The notes: generated by a model not told the origin, from the sequence alone. A DNA stretch of 64,000 nucleotides from Curtobacterium caseinilyticum (GCF_030363035.1 NZ_JAUCMN010000010.1:62001-126000); one strand, 5' to 3'. Positions 1 through 9,000 are shown, counted from the stretch's first letter. Translations and numbers: made by a program.

Positions 1-576
1 CAGGACCTCGTCGACGAGGAGCACGTCAGGGTCGGTGTGCACGGCGACCGCGAAGGCGAGCCGCACGTACATGCCCGACGAGTAGAACTTCACCTGGGTG
101 TCGATGAAGTCACCGATGCCGGAGAACGCCAGGATGTCGTCGAAGCGCTCCTCGGTCTCCGCGCGGCTCAGCCCGAGCAGGCTCGCGTTGAGGAAGACGT
201 TCTCGCGGCCGGACAGGTCCGGGTGGAAGCCGGCGCCGAGCTCGAGCAGCGCGGCGAGGCGTCCGCGGCGGGACACCGTGCCGGACGTCGGCTGGATGAT
301 GCCGCCGATCGCCTTGAGCAGGGTCGACTTGCCGGAGCCGTTCTGGCCGATGAGCCCGACCGTGGAGCCGGCCTGGATGGTCGTCGTGACGCCGTCCAAC
401 GCCCAGAAGTCCTGGCGGTGCTTCCGTCCGGCGCGGCCGAGGGTGACGATGCGCTCGCGGATCGTGTTGTCCTTGCGGACGGTGAAGCGCTTGCGGACCT
501 GGTCGATGACGATGACGTCGGGGCGCTCGGCGTCCGGGGTCGGGGTGCCGGACGCGGTGGGGATGCTGATGGCCAT
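1..576 (-). CDS. Polysaccharide/teichoic acid ABC exporter, ATP-binding subunit (partial)
   Basis: ATPase of a Wzt/TagH-type ABC exporter that would energise export of a lipid-linked wall glycan across the membrane. Only the first 192 codons are present; the 3' end lies beyond the window edge. Translating the minus strand from the ATG at 576 gives Walker A GQNGSGKST around residue 79, the TagH/Wzt-like block LGAGFHPDLSGRENV, an ABC signature of the form SSGMYVRL, and Walker B DVLLVDEVL at the truncated end. The start lies 2 bases beyond the stop of the permease gene, so the pair is one operon with permease first. Substrate is not visible in the sequence; the neighbours suggest a wall polysaccharide. 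Confidence 0.93.
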   Translation of the reverse strand, partial: MAISIPTASGTPTPDAERPDVIVIDQVRKRFTVRKDNTIRERIVTLGRAGRKHRQDFWALDGVTTTIQAGSTVGLIGQNGSGKSTLLKAIGGIIQPTSGTVSRRGRLAALLELGAGFHPDLSGRENVFLNASLLGLSRAETEERFDDILAFSGIGDFIDTQVKFYSSGMYVRLAFAVAVHTDPDVLLVDEVL

Positions 577-578
577 GA

Positions 579-1481
579 CTAGAGCTCCTGCGCGAAGTTG
601 CCCTGCAGGCGGGAGAAGACGCGCTGCGCCCCGATGAGCAGGAACAGCCCGATCACGAAGGCGACGAGCAGCCGCAGCATCAGGTGTGACGGGTAGGTGA
701 CGTCGGCCGGGTCGTGCAGCCAGATCGCGTTCTGCATGCCGAGCACGGACAGGGTCAGCGGGTTGTTCGTGTAGACCGCGAGCAGCCAGTCGACCTTGAG
801 CCGCTGGATCACCATCGAGTACGAGTACACGATCGGCGACGCCCAGAGCAGCACCATCAGGCCGACGTCGATGACGAACTGCACGTCGCGCAGGTAGACG
901 TTGAGCGCCGCGAGCACGAGACCGATCGCCGCACCGTAGACCAGGATCACCAGCAGCGAGGGGATCAGGTAGACGAGTCCGGCGTGCCAGGGGAACACCC
1001 CGATCACCAGGGTCGCGACGATGAGGATGCCGAACTGGATCGTGTAGTTGACCAGGGCGGCGCCGACGCTCGCGAGCGGGAAGACCTCACGCGGGACGTA
1101 GACCTTCTTGATGAGGCCGGAGTTGCCGACGATCGAGCCCGTCGAACCGGCCACGATCTCACTGAACAGCGTGTAGGCGCTCAGGCCGGTGAAGACGTAG
1201 ATCGCGAAGTTGTCGATGCCCTTGGCCGCACCGAGGATCTGGCCCATCACGAAGTAGTAGATGAGGAGCTGCGTGAGCGGACGCACCAGCGTCCAGACGA
1301 ACCCGAGCGCCGAGTCCTTGTACCGCGCCTTGAGGTCACGGCGGATGAGCATCCCGAGCATCTCGCGCTGCCGGAAGACGTCGCGGAGTTCACGCCAGGT
1401 GCCACGGAAGGCGCTCGTCGGAGCGCCGACCACGACGAGGGGCTCCTTCGCGAGCGCCGCCATACGGGCTTGATCGACCAT
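579..1481 (-). CDS. Polysaccharide/teichoic acid ABC exporter, permease subunit
   Basis: Membrane subunit of an ABC-2 type exporter (Wzm/TagG/RfbA family), partner of the adjacent ATPase. The N-terminal cytoplasmic segment contains FRGTWRELRDVFRQREML followed by IRRDLKARYKDSALGFVW, characteristic of the family, then about six hydrophobic segments. I start it at the ATG at 1481 (MVDQARMAALAKEP, 300 aa); an upstream in-frame ATG at 1622 would add a low-quality 47-residue arginine/proline-rich leader, and an internal ATG at 1463 is also possible. The gene is divergent from the lipoprotein gene at 1698. The 216-base spacer holds a TTGACA on the minus strand at 1669-1674 that could be a -35, but I could not find a convincing -10. 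Confidence 0.9.
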   Translation of the reverse strand: MVDQARMAALAKEPLVVVGAPTSAFRGTWRELRDVFRQREMLGMLIRRDLKARYKDSALGFVWTLVRPLTQLLIYYFVMGQILGAAKGIDNFAIYVFTGLSAYTLFSEIVAGSTGSIVGNSGLIKKVYVPREVFPLASVGAALVNYTIQFGILIVATLVIGVFPWHAGLVYLIPSLLVILVYGAAIGLVLAALNVYLRDVQFVIDVGLMVLLWASPIVYSYSMVIQRLKVDWLLAVYTNNPLTLSVLGMQNAIWLHDPADVTYPSHLMLRLLVAFVIGLFLLIGAQRVFSRLQGNFAQEL

Positions 1482-1697
1482 TCGTCTCTTCGTTCGTGGG
1501 GGCAGGACCGGAACAGCATACTCACCGGGCCTCTGCGGGCCGCTGGCCGACCGGCGTCCGACCCCGGCCGTGCACGACACGTGCCGTGCACCCCGACCGG
1601 GGGTGAATGTTGCTCGATCCAACCCTCGACCTTGAGTTTGGGGTTACCGTTGTCGCAACCCGGACCCTTGTCAACATCCACAGGACGGCCCGTCAGC

Positions 1698-2297
1698 ATG
1701 CAGCTTGCTCCACGGCCGATCGCTGCGCTTGCGGTGGTCGGCGTTCTCACGTTCCTGACGGCGGGTTGCTCCGCCGGCCAGGACGACCCGGATCCCTCCG
1801 TCTCCCCGACCCGGACCGCCTCGGCGTCCGCGTCCGCCACACCGACGACCGCGCCCACCCCGACCGCCACCGCCACGACCCCGGCGACGGCCCCCACCAG
1901 CGGGACCGGCGGCGCGACGGACGACGGCGGCGACGACACCCCCGGCGCGTTCCCCGGCACCGGTCAGACCACCCAACCGGACACCGACCCCGGCGAGTAC
2001 CCCGCCACCGCGGTCGTGTCGTTCTCCGGGTGGGACACCGGCAGCAGGACGCTGCAGGCCGGCGGACTCGTCACCGGCACGGTCGACGCATCCGGCACCT
2101 GCACGTTCACCGCGACGAAGGGCGGCACCACGCGCACCGCGACGAGCGCGGCCGAGGCCAGTGCCTCGTCCGTGAACTGCGCGCAGGTCTCCTTCCCTGC
2201 GGCCCAGGTGTCATCCGGCACCTGGTCGATCACCCTGCGGTACGCGGTCGGGTCGAAGTCGACCACGTCCGAACCGATGACGGCGGAGGTGCCGTGA
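1698..2297 (+). CDS. Putative lipoprotein with Thr/Pro/Ala-rich linker
   Basis: 199 aa. Residues 1-24 form a lipoprotein signal peptide with lipobox LTAGC, lipid-attachment Cys24. Residues about 25-95 are a low-complexity Ser/Thr/Pro/Ala/Asp linker, typical of a wall-spanning stalk. The C-terminal about 100 residues look like a small beta-rich domain (FSGWDTGSRTLQAGG...) with two Cys that could form a disulfide. Its stop codon overlaps the ATG of the next gene (TGATG), so the two are translationally coupled. I do not recognise a family; the coupling suggests a surface protein working with the secreted repeat protein downstream. Start chosen at the ATG that directly precedes the signal peptide; no strong RBS is visible. 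Confidence 0.72.
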   Translation: MQLAPRPIAALAVVGVLTFLTAGCSAGQDDPDPSVSPTRTASASASATPTTAPTPTATATTPATAPTSGTGGATDDGGDDTPGAFPGTGQTTQPDTDPGEYPATAVVSFSGWDTGSRTLQAGGLVTGTVDASGTCTFTATKGGTTRTATSAAEASASSVNCAQVSFPAAQVSSGTWSITLRYAVGSKSTTSEPMTAEVP

Positions 2298-4738
2298 TGC
2301 GAACCACCACGAAGGACGGACGGCGTCGTCCGTTCCGCGCGGCGCTCGGCATGGTCGCTGCGCTCGCGATCGCCGTCAGCGGCCTGACCGTCGGCACGCT
2401 GCTGTCCGAGGAGACCACGACCCAGCCCGCGTCGGCCGCGGTCGCGTCGGCCTTCGACCCGGGCAACATCATCAGCGACGCGAACTTCTACAACGGCTCG
2501 GCCATGAGTGCGTCGAGCGTGCAGTCGTTCCTCAACAGCGTCGGCGCGAACTGCCGGCAGCAGTCCGGCGGTCCCGTCTGCCTGAAGAACTTCACGCAGA
2601 ACGTGAACACCATCGGCGCCGTCTCCGGTCGGTGTGCGGCGATCGCCGGCGGCAACAAGTCGGCGGCGACGATCATCGCCCAGGTCGGTGCCGCGTGCGG
2701 CATCAGCCAGAAGGCGCTCCTCGTGCTCCTGCAGAAGGAGCAGGGCATCGTCGGGACCAACGCGCCCACGAACTGGATGTACCAGCACGCCACGGGCTTC
2801 GCGTGCCCGGACACCGCGCCGTGCGACCCGAAGTTCCGCGGGTTCGCCCAGCAGGTGTACGCCGCGGCGCTGCAGTTCAAGCGCTACCAGGCGAGCCCGA
2901 CCTCGTGGGCGTACCAGGCAGGTCGCAACAACTCGATCCTGTACAACCCGAACGCCGCCTGCGGCCGCAAGACGGTCTACATCAAGAACCAGGCGACCGC
3001 CGGACTGTACATCTACACCCCGTACACGCCGAACAAGTCGTCGCTGGACAACCTCTACGGTTCGGGCGACTCCTGCGGTGCCTACGGCAACCGCAACTTC
3101 TGGCGCATGTACACCGACTGGTTCGGCTCGCCCACGGGCGGCTCGTCGCCGATCGGCTCGCTCGACACCCTCCAGCCGGGCTTCCGGCAGGTCACGGTGA
3201 GCGGCTGGACCGCCGACCCCGACACCACGGCGTCGATCAAGGCCCAGATCTACGTCGACGGCGCCGGCAAGGCCTCGGTCCTGGCGAACGGCAACCGGAC
3301 GGACCTCGCCCAGCGGCTCGGCGCGAACAACACCGCACACGGCTACTCGACCACCATCACCGGGCTGAGCGCGGGCAACCACAACGTCTGCGTCTTCGGC
3401 ATCAACACCGGTGCGGGGTCCAACACCCTGCTCGAGTGCCGCAACGTCAGGATCGCCGGCGGGACCCCGACCGGCGCGATCGACGCGGCGTCCGCGGTGG
3501 CCGGCAAGCTGACCATCCGTGGATGGGCGATCGACGGTGACACCGCCTCGCCCACCCAGGTGCAGGTCCGCGTCGGCAGCAAGGTGCTCGGCACCCTGAA
3601 GGCGGACCAGCAGAAGAACGGGCTGGACGCCTCGCGGCCGGGGTACGGCGACAAGCACGCCTTCAACGGCTCGGTGACCGGGTTCCCGGCGGGGAAGCAG
3701 ACCGTCACCGTGTGGGCGAAGGACCTGTCCGCGAACAAGTGGGTGCAGGTCGCGTCGAAGGCCGTGCAGCAGGCAACCGGGTACCCGTGGCTCGCCGTCG
3801 ACGAGGTGTCGTCGAAGGCGCCGGGCACGCTCGTCGCCCGCGGCTGGGCGATCGACCCCGACACCACCGGGACCGTGCAGGTGCACTTCTACCTGGACGG
3901 CAAGGGCCTCGCGTCGATCCGGGCCGACCAGACGAAGTCCGGGCTGAACAGCGCCAAGCCGGGCTACGGCGACCAGCACGCCTACCGCCTCGACCGGACC
4001 GGCATCAGCGCGGGGACGCACAAGCTGTGCATCATCGCGATCAACGTCGGACCGGGCAGCTCCAACGCGAGCATCTGCAAGTCGTTCTCGACGCCCACCG
4101 GGTCCCCGAAGGCGACGATCGACCAGGGGAGCGCGAGCGGCCTCGGCGCGATCACGGTGAGCGGGACCGCCTACGACCCCGACACGGTCTCGCCGGTCTC
4201 GCTGGCCTGGACCGTCGACGGGAAGGCCACCGGCGTCACCACGTCCGCGAACCAGACCGCGAGCGGGTTCGACAAGGCCCACCCGGGCTACGGCGACCGG
4301 CACGGCTACCAGCAGAAGCTGACGGGCATCGGACCGGGGAAGCACACCGTGTGCGCCGTCGCGAAGAACACCGGTGGTGGGTCGGACACGAAGACCTGCT
4401 CCACGGTAGCCGCGACGAGCGGCAACCCGACCCTGCTGCTCGACGAGGTCTCCTCGCCGGCGACGAACCAGGTGCGGGTCCGCGGCTGGGCGATCGACCC
4501 GGACACCACGAAGGCGCTGAACGTCGACGTGTACTTCAACGGGAAGAACGGCAAGCGGCTCCTCGCCGACCAGGCGAAGCCGAGCCTGGCGTCCACCTAC
4601 GCCGCCTTCGGCGCCGGTCACGCCTTCGCCTCGACGGTCGCGAACATCCCGTCGGGCGCGACGCAGGTCTGCGCCTACGCCATCAACCGGGGCGCGGGGC
4701 AGAACACGCCGGTCTGTCGGTCGCTGACGGTGCAGTAG
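2297..4738 (+). CDS. Secreted protein: lysozyme-like N-terminal region plus five beta repeats
   Basis: 813 aa. A long signal peptide (hydrophobic core AALGMVAALAIAVSGLTVG) is followed by a roughly 220-residue globular region containing LLVLLQKEQGIV, with a Glu near residue 148 placed like the catalytic Glu of lysozyme/transglycosylase folds, and a cysteine-rich stretch ending FWRMYTDWFGSP. Residues about 286-813 hold five imperfect repeats of about 105 residues, each with a GWAIDPDT-like strand, a YGDxHAF-like turn and a closing VCxxAIN...C segment. This architecture is common in actinobacterial secreted proteins usually left hypothetical. Wall-glycan or peptidoglycan binding/hydrolysis is inference from architecture and from the surrounding envelope-glycan locus. 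ATG overlaps the upstream stop; ends at a 60-bp palindrome. Confidence 0.85.
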   Translation: MRTTTKDGRRRPFRAALGMVAALAIAVSGLTVGTLLSEETTTQPASAAVASAFDPGNIISDANFYNGSAMSASSVQSFLNSVGANCRQQSGGPVCLKNFTQNVNTIGAVSGRCAAIAGGNKSAATIIAQVGAACGISQKALLVLLQKEQGIVGTNAPTNWMYQHATGFACPDTAPCDPKFRGFAQQVYAAALQFKRYQASPTSWAYQAGRNNSILYNPNAACGRKTVYIKNQATAGLYIYTPYTPNKSSLDNLYGSGDSCGAYGNRNFWRMYTDWFGSPTGGSSPIGSLDTLQPGFRQVTVSGWTADPDTTASIKAQIYVDGAGKASVLANGNRTDLAQRLGANNTAHGYSTTITGLSAGNHNVCVFGINTGAGSNTLLECRNVRIAGGTPTGAIDAASAVAGKLTIRGWAIDGDTASPTQVQVRVGSKVLGTLKADQQKNGLDASRPGYGDKHAFNGSVTGFPAGKQTVTVWAKDLSANKWVQVASKAVQQATGYPWLAVDEVSSKAPGTLVARGWAIDPDTTGTVQVHFYLDGKGLASIRADQTKSGLNSAKPGYGDQHAYRLDRTGISAGTHKLCIIAINVGPGSSNASICKSFSTPTGSPKATIDQGSASGLGAITVSGTAYDPDTVSPVSLAWTVDGKATGVTTSANQTASGFDKAHPGYGDRHGYQQKLTGIGPGKHTVCAVAKNTGGGSDTKTCSTVAATSGNPTLLLDEVSSPATNQVRVRGWAIDPDTTKALNVDVYFNGKNGKRLLADQAKPSLASTYAAFGAGHAFASTVANIPSGATQVCAYAINRGAGQNTPVCRSLTVQ

Positions 4739-4745
4739 GACGTCA

Positions 4746-4805
4746 CCCCACGACGGACGGGAGGCGCGGTGCCAGCTGGCACCGCGCCTCCCGTCCGTCG
4801 TGGGG
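4746..4805. repeat. Dispersed palindrome copy 1, perfect 60 bp; probable bidirectional terminator
   Basis: A perfect inverted repeat with two 30-base arms and no loop bases (centre at 4775/4776, core GGTGCCAGCTGGCACC). It lies between the stop codons of two converging genes (4738 and 4820). The same core recurs at 42680, 45923, 49904 and 53391, with half copies at 18341 and 58442. Confidence 0.9.
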
Positions 4806-4819
4806 TCGTCCCGGACGCC

Positions 4820-6109
4820 TCAGCCGCGTCGGCGCACGGCGCGGGCCACCCCGCCCAGGCGGTCGAGCACGCGGAACTCGGCGGAGCGGGTCAGCGTGTC
4901 GTAGCGGAGCGCGACCGCGTCGCGCTCCGCCTCGGCGGCCTTGCGGGCGTCGTCGATGACCGCCACGGCCTCCTCGGAGACGATGAGCCGCTGGTTGATC
5001 TCCTCGACGCCCGAGCGGTGCACGTCGCGCTCCGCCGCGGTCGTGCGGAGCTCCTCGCGCAGGAGGGTCGCCCACCGCAGGAGCGCCGAGCGGTCGCCGT
5101 CCCGCCGGGCGGCCTGCGCGATCGCACGGTCGAGCGACGGGCCGACCGCGGCAGCGCGGACCGCGTACGTGTGGCGGTCGAGCACGACGGCACGGAGCCG
5201 CTCGACCAGGGCGGTGCGCTCCTCGGCGGGCATCGCCAACGCCTGTTCGAGGGACGCGGCGTCCGAGAAGACCGGGACCTCGCCGAGCCCGAGCTCCTCG
5301 AGCCCGGTCGCGCAGTCGGTGACGGGCAGAGCCCCGCAGGCGAGCGACTCGTACAGCCGCGAGTTCAGGGTGCCGTACTCGGCGGCGGGGGCGATCACGT
5401 CGTCGACGACGAACGCGGCCGCCCGGTAGACCTCCGGCAGGGCGAAGAACGACACGGCGGGGCGCAGCTCGACGCCGTCCGACGCCTCGACGTGCTCGAC
5501 GTTCGCGGCGAACCAGACGATCGGCTCGGGCGGCGCGACCTCGAGCAGGACGTCCTGCACGGCGCGCCGGGCACCCCAGAAGTTCACCGTGGTGACCGTG
5601 CGGTCGGTCCGCGTCGTCTCGTCGCCGGTGGTGAACAGCTCGGCGTCGACCGCGATCGGGACGACCTCGACCGGGCCGTCGTAGGCGGCGCCGACGGCGT
5701 CGCGGGCGGCGCGGGACGAGGTCCACACGGCGTCGAACTCGTCCAGGTAGGGGGCGGACGCCCAGGCGGCCGTCCAGTTGCGCACCCACGCCACGATCGC
5801 GGTGCCGGCCGGCACGAGACCGGGCACGAAGGACTCGATCATGCTCACGAGCACGGCGGTGTCGGCGGGGACCTCCTCGGCCCAGCGCGTGATCGGCCAG
5901 GTCGCGACGCCCCAGCCCTCGGCGCGGAGCGCCCGGGCGAGTCCGAGGGCGACGAACAGGTCGCCCTTGCCCTCGGCGGGGTCGTCGGTCGAGACGGCGA
6001 ACCGGACGGTGCCACGGGGACCGGCGGCGTGGTCGCCGCGCGCGAGGGCCGCGTACTCGGCGGCGAGGGGGGAGGGCGTCGGGTCGTTCGGGATCGAGTG
6101 CTGCGGCAC
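4820..6109 (-). CDS. Glycosyltransferase, GT-B fold (CgeB/Glyco_trans_1-like) with C-terminal coiled coil
   Basis: 429 aa. Residues about 25-330 look like a GT-B glycosyltransferase: an N-terminal part with EGKGDLFVALGLARALRAEG, and a nucleotide-sugar domain with GTLNSRLYESLACGALPVT, the typical E(x)7E-like region of family-1 type transferases. The last about 100 residues are charged heptad-like helices (RDVHRSGVEEINQRLIV...), probably a coiled coil. I start it at the GTG at 6109 because GGAG sits 5-8 bases upstream; a longer open frame to 6319 gives only Arg/Ala-rich leader. Donor and acceptor sugars cannot be read from sequence. The neighbours place it in wall-polysaccharide assembly. Confidence 0.82.
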   Translation of the reverse strand: MPQHSIPNDPTPSPLAAEYAALARGDHAAGPRGTVRFAVSTDDPAEGKGDLFVALGLARALRAEGWGVATWPITRWAEEVPADTAVLVSMIESFVPGLVPAGTAIVAWVRNWTAAWASAPYLDEFDAVWTSSRAARDAVGAAYDGPVEVVPIAVDAELFTTGDETTRTDRTVTTVNFWGARRAVQDVLLEVAPPEPIVWFAANVEHVEASDGVELRPAVSFFALPEVYRAAAFVVDDVIAPAAEYGTLNSRLYESLACGALPVTDCATGLEELGLGEVPVFSDAASLEQALAMPAEERTALVERLRAVVLDRHTYAVRAAAVGPSLDRAIAQAARRDGDRSALLRWATLLREELRTTAAERDVHRSGVEEINQRLIVSEEAVAVIDDARKAAEAERDAVALRYDTLTRSAEFRVLDRLGGVARAVRRRG

Positions 6110-6277
6110 GGGTGCTCCGGTTCGGCTGGTGACGGCACGACGGTCAGGGGGTCGTCGCGCACGAGCGGCCTGGGTGGTGGCCGTCGCCCATTGTGCACGA
6201 CCCGCGGCGGCGGGGAGGTGGACGCGCGGGGTCGTTGCCCGTGCGTGTGCCAGCACGACCGGCACGGGCCGGGCTTG

Positions 6278-6283
6278 TACAGT
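6278..6283 (+). promoter_or_regulatory. -10 box (TACAGT) for the two-domain glycosyltransferase
   Basis: TACAGT about 78 bases before the GTG at 6361, in the spacer between divergent genes. The gene itself has a good RBS (GGAGGAAC), so this transcript would have a leader. Confidence 0.4.
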
Positions 6284-6360
6284 GATGACGGCCGGCGCCT
6301 CCCGTCGGCCTCGCACCACCGATCCCCGCCGCTGACCGCGGCACGCTGGAGGAACCCGCC

Positions 6361-8850
6361 GTGACAGAGCGCAAGCCGGGAGTCGTCTCCGTCGTCCTCG
6401 TGAACTACAAGGGCACCGACGACACCCTGACGAGCATCGCCGAGCTCCGCAAGCAGGACTGGCCGCAGGACCGCCTCGAGGTCATCGTCGTGGACAACGG
6501 CTCCGGTCCGGAGCACGTCGGTCGACTCAAGGCCTCGGACCTCGACTTCACGTTCGTCGACTCGGGGGCCAACCTCGGTTTCACGGGCGGCTGCAACCTC
6601 GGCGTCGAGCACTCGTCGGGCGAGATCGTCGCCTTCCTCAACAACGACGCCCGCCCGGACGCCGGCTGGGTGCGTGAGGCGATGGCGACCTTCGCCTCCG
6701 GGGCGGACATCGGCGCGGTCGCGTCGAAGGTCCTCGACTGGGAGGGCGTCAACGTCGACTTCACCGAGGCCGCGATGACCTGGTACGGCATGGGCTACAA
6801 GCCGTTCGCCGGGTCGCCCGACACGGGCCGCTGGGAGTCGGAGACCGACGTGCTCTTCGGCACCGGTGCTGCCATGTTCATCCGCGCGGAGCTCTTCGAG
6901 CAGCTCGGCGGGTTCGACGACCGTTACTTCATGTTCTACGAGGACGTCGACCTCGGGTGGCGTCTCAACCTGCTCGGGTGGCGCTTCCGGTACCAGCCGA
7001 AGTCCGTCGCGTTCCACAAGCACCACGCGTCGATGAACAAGTTCGGCGACTTCCGCGAGACCTACCTGCTCGAGCGGAACGCGCTCTTCACGCTGTACAA
7101 GAACCTCGGCGACGAACAGCTCGCCGCCGCGTTCCCCGGCTCGCTCGCACTGGCCGTCCGCCGTGCCGTCGGACGCGGGGAGCTCGACTCGACCGCGCTC
7201 GACCTGCGGAACCCGGGCGACGACAGCGTGCCGACGATCCCGGTCCCGAAGACGAGCATGGCGGGCATCTACGGCATCGACCAGTTCGTCGAACAGCTGC
7301 CCTCGATGACCGAGTCGCGCCGCGAGATCCAGGCCAGCCGCGTCCGCAGCGACCGGGAGCTCCTGCGCCTGTTCGGCAACCGCGACGAGCCGGCGTACCC
7401 GATCGAGGACTACCTGGCGGGCTACGACAAGATCGTGCACTCGCTCGGTGTGCTCGAGGTCGGCACCCGTCGGCGCATCCTCATCGTCACCGGTGACGCG
7501 ATCGGCGAGAAGATGGCCGGGCCGGCGATCCGCGCGACGCAGATGGCGAAGCAGCTCGCCGGCGAGCACGACGTCCGGGTGATCAGCCTCACGCGCTCGA
7601 CGCAGGTCGACCCGTCGTACGAGGTCGTCACGGTCCCGCACCGACACCCGCGCCAGATGGTCGAGCACGAGGCCTGGGCCGACGTCATCGTCGTGCAGGG
7701 TCACGCGCTCCGCCTGTTCCCGGTGCTCGAGGCGACGCAGAAGATCCTGGTCGTCGACGTCTACGACCCGCTGCACCTCGAGCAGCTCGAACAGGGCCGC
7801 AGCGACGACGTCGACCAGTGGAACCGGCAGATCCTCGACGCCTCGGACACGCTCAACCACCAGCTCGAACTCGGTGACTACTTCATCTGCGCCTCGGAGC
7901 GCCAGCGCATGTTCTGGCTGGGCCAGCTCGCCGGCTCGGGCCGGGTCAACGCGCGTACCTACTCACGCGACCCCGACCTGCGTTCGCTGATCGGCGTGGT
8001 GCCGTTCGGTCTGTCCTCGACACCGCCCGTGCACGACCAGCAGCGGGTGAAGGGTGTCTTCCCGGGCATCGGGAAGGACGACAAGCTCGTCGTCTGGGGC
8101 GGCGGGATCTACGACTGGTTCGACCCGATCACCCTCGTCCGCGCCGTCGGCGAGCTCGCGGTGCGCCAGCCCCGGGTCAAGCTCCTGTTCATGGGCGTGC
8201 AGCACCCGAACCCGGACGTGCCCGAGATGGACATCGTCGCGAAGGTGCGTGCCGAGGCCGACGCGCTCGGTCTCACCGGGAAGCACGTGTTCTTCAACGA
8301 CACGTGGATCCCCTACGAGGAACGCGGTGCCTACCTGCTCGAGGCCGACGCCGGCGTCTCGACGCACTACGAGCACCTCGAGACCACGTTCTCGTTCCGT
8401 ACCCGCATCCTCGACTACCTGTGGGCACGCCTGCCGATCGTGACGACCGTCGGCGACTCCTTCGGCGACCTGGTCGCCGAGGAGCACCTCGGGGTCGCGG
8501 TGCACGAGCAGGACGTCACGGGCCTGGCGGACGCGCTCGAGACGGCCCTGTTCGACGAGGACGCCCGCGCCGGCTTCATCGGCAACGTCGACCGCGTGCG
8601 CGAGCAGTTCACGTGGGAGAACGCCCTGGCGCCGCTCGTCGAGTTCTGCCGCAACCCCGTCCGGGCGGCGGACAAGTCGGTGCGGGAGAACTCGACCGCG
8701 GTCGAGGCCCACCAGATGCGGGTCCGCGTGCCGGACCGCAAGAAGCTGTACGGGGTGCGCCACGACCTCGGTCGCGCCGTGCACTACCTGCGCACGGAGG
8801 GGCCGCGCAGCGTGGCGGCGAAGGTCGCGCACCGCATCCGCAACCGCTGA
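6361..8850 (+). CDS. Two-domain glycosyltransferase (GT2 fused to GT4-like)
   Basis: 829 aa cytoplasmic fusion. Residues about 5-300 are a GT2 rhamnosyltransferase-like GT-A domain: SVVLVNYKGTDDTLTSI, NNDARPD as the DxD metal site, and MFYEDVDLGWRL containing the catalytic-base region. Residues about 370-770 form a GT-B domain: RRILIVTGDAIGEKMAGP, LVVWGGGIYDWFDP, and STHYEHLETTFSFRTRILDY where group-1 enzymes carry the donor-binding Glu motif. Such fusions add two different sugars in one chain-extension step. Start GTG at 6361 has GGAGGAAC 6-13 bases upstream. It is followed by a tandem array and a hairpin terminator. Linkage and sugars are unknown; rhamnan or wall polysaccharide backbone synthesis is inference. 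Confidence 0.88.
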   Translation: MTERKPGVVSVVLVNYKGTDDTLTSIAELRKQDWPQDRLEVIVVDNGSGPEHVGRLKASDLDFTFVDSGANLGFTGGCNLGVEHSSGEIVAFLNNDARPDAGWVREAMATFASGADIGAVASKVLDWEGVNVDFTEAAMTWYGMGYKPFAGSPDTGRWESETDVLFGTGAAMFIRAELFEQLGGFDDRYFMFYEDVDLGWRLNLLGWRFRYQPKSVAFHKHHASMNKFGDFRETYLLERNALFTLYKNLGDEQLAAAFPGSLALAVRRAVGRGELDSTALDLRNPGDDSVPTIPVPKTSMAGIYGIDQFVEQLPSMTESRREIQASRVRSDRELLRLFGNRDEPAYPIEDYLAGYDKIVHSLGVLEVGTRRRILIVTGDAIGEKMAGPAIRATQMAKQLAGEHDVRVISLTRSTQVDPSYEVVTVPHRHPRQMVEHEAWADVIVVQGHALRLFPVLEATQKILVVDVYDPLHLEQLEQGRSDDVDQWNRQILDASDTLNHQLELGDYFICASERQRMFWLGQLAGSGRVNARTYSRDPDLRSLIGVVPFGLSSTPPVHDQQRVKGVFPGIGKDDKLVVWGGGIYDWFDPITLVRAVGELAVRQPRVKLLFMGVQHPNPDVPEMDIVAKVRAEADALGLTGKHVFFNDTWIPYEERGAYLLEADAGVSTHYEHLETTFSFRTRILDYLWARLPIVTTVGDSFGDLVAEEHLGVAVHEQDVTGLADALETALFDEDARAGFIGNVDRVREQFTWENALAPLVEFCRNPVRAADKSVRENSTAVEAHQMRVRVPDRKKLYGVRHDLGRAVHYLRTEGPRSVAAKVAHRIRNR

Positions 8851-8897
8851 CGCGGGCCACCTGACCCGCGGCCGCCGACCCGCCGACCGCTGACCCT

Positions 8898-8993
8898 CCG
8901 GTCGGGTCCGCGGTCGCTGGCTTGCCGGTCGGGTCCGCGGTCGCTGGCTCGCCGGTCGGGTCCGCGGCCGCTGGTCCGCCGGTCGGGTCCGCA
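8898..8993. repeat. 27-bp tandem repeat, about 3.6 copies
   Basis: Unit CCGGTCGGGTCCGCGGTCGC plus 7 bases, beginning at 8898, 8925, 8952 and 8979 (last copy partial), in the spacer after the two-domain glycosyltransferase. The copies differ at only a few bases, so the expansion is recent. No gene is visible in the spacer. Confidence 0.9.
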
Positions 8994-9000
8994 CGATGCA

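Noticed and set aside
1641..1674. A complete minus-strand promoter built on TTGACA at 1669-1674
   Set aside because: No -10 box at 16-19 bases; the nearest candidates (GGTAAC, TAACCC) are 20-22 bases away, so only the -35-like hexamer is mentioned.
1964..4621. A long minus-strand open frame opposite the repeat-rich secreted protein
   Set aside because: Arg/Asp/Gly/Val-rich with no domain; the plus-strand frame has a signal peptide and clear repeats. High GC removes stop codons from the opposite strand.
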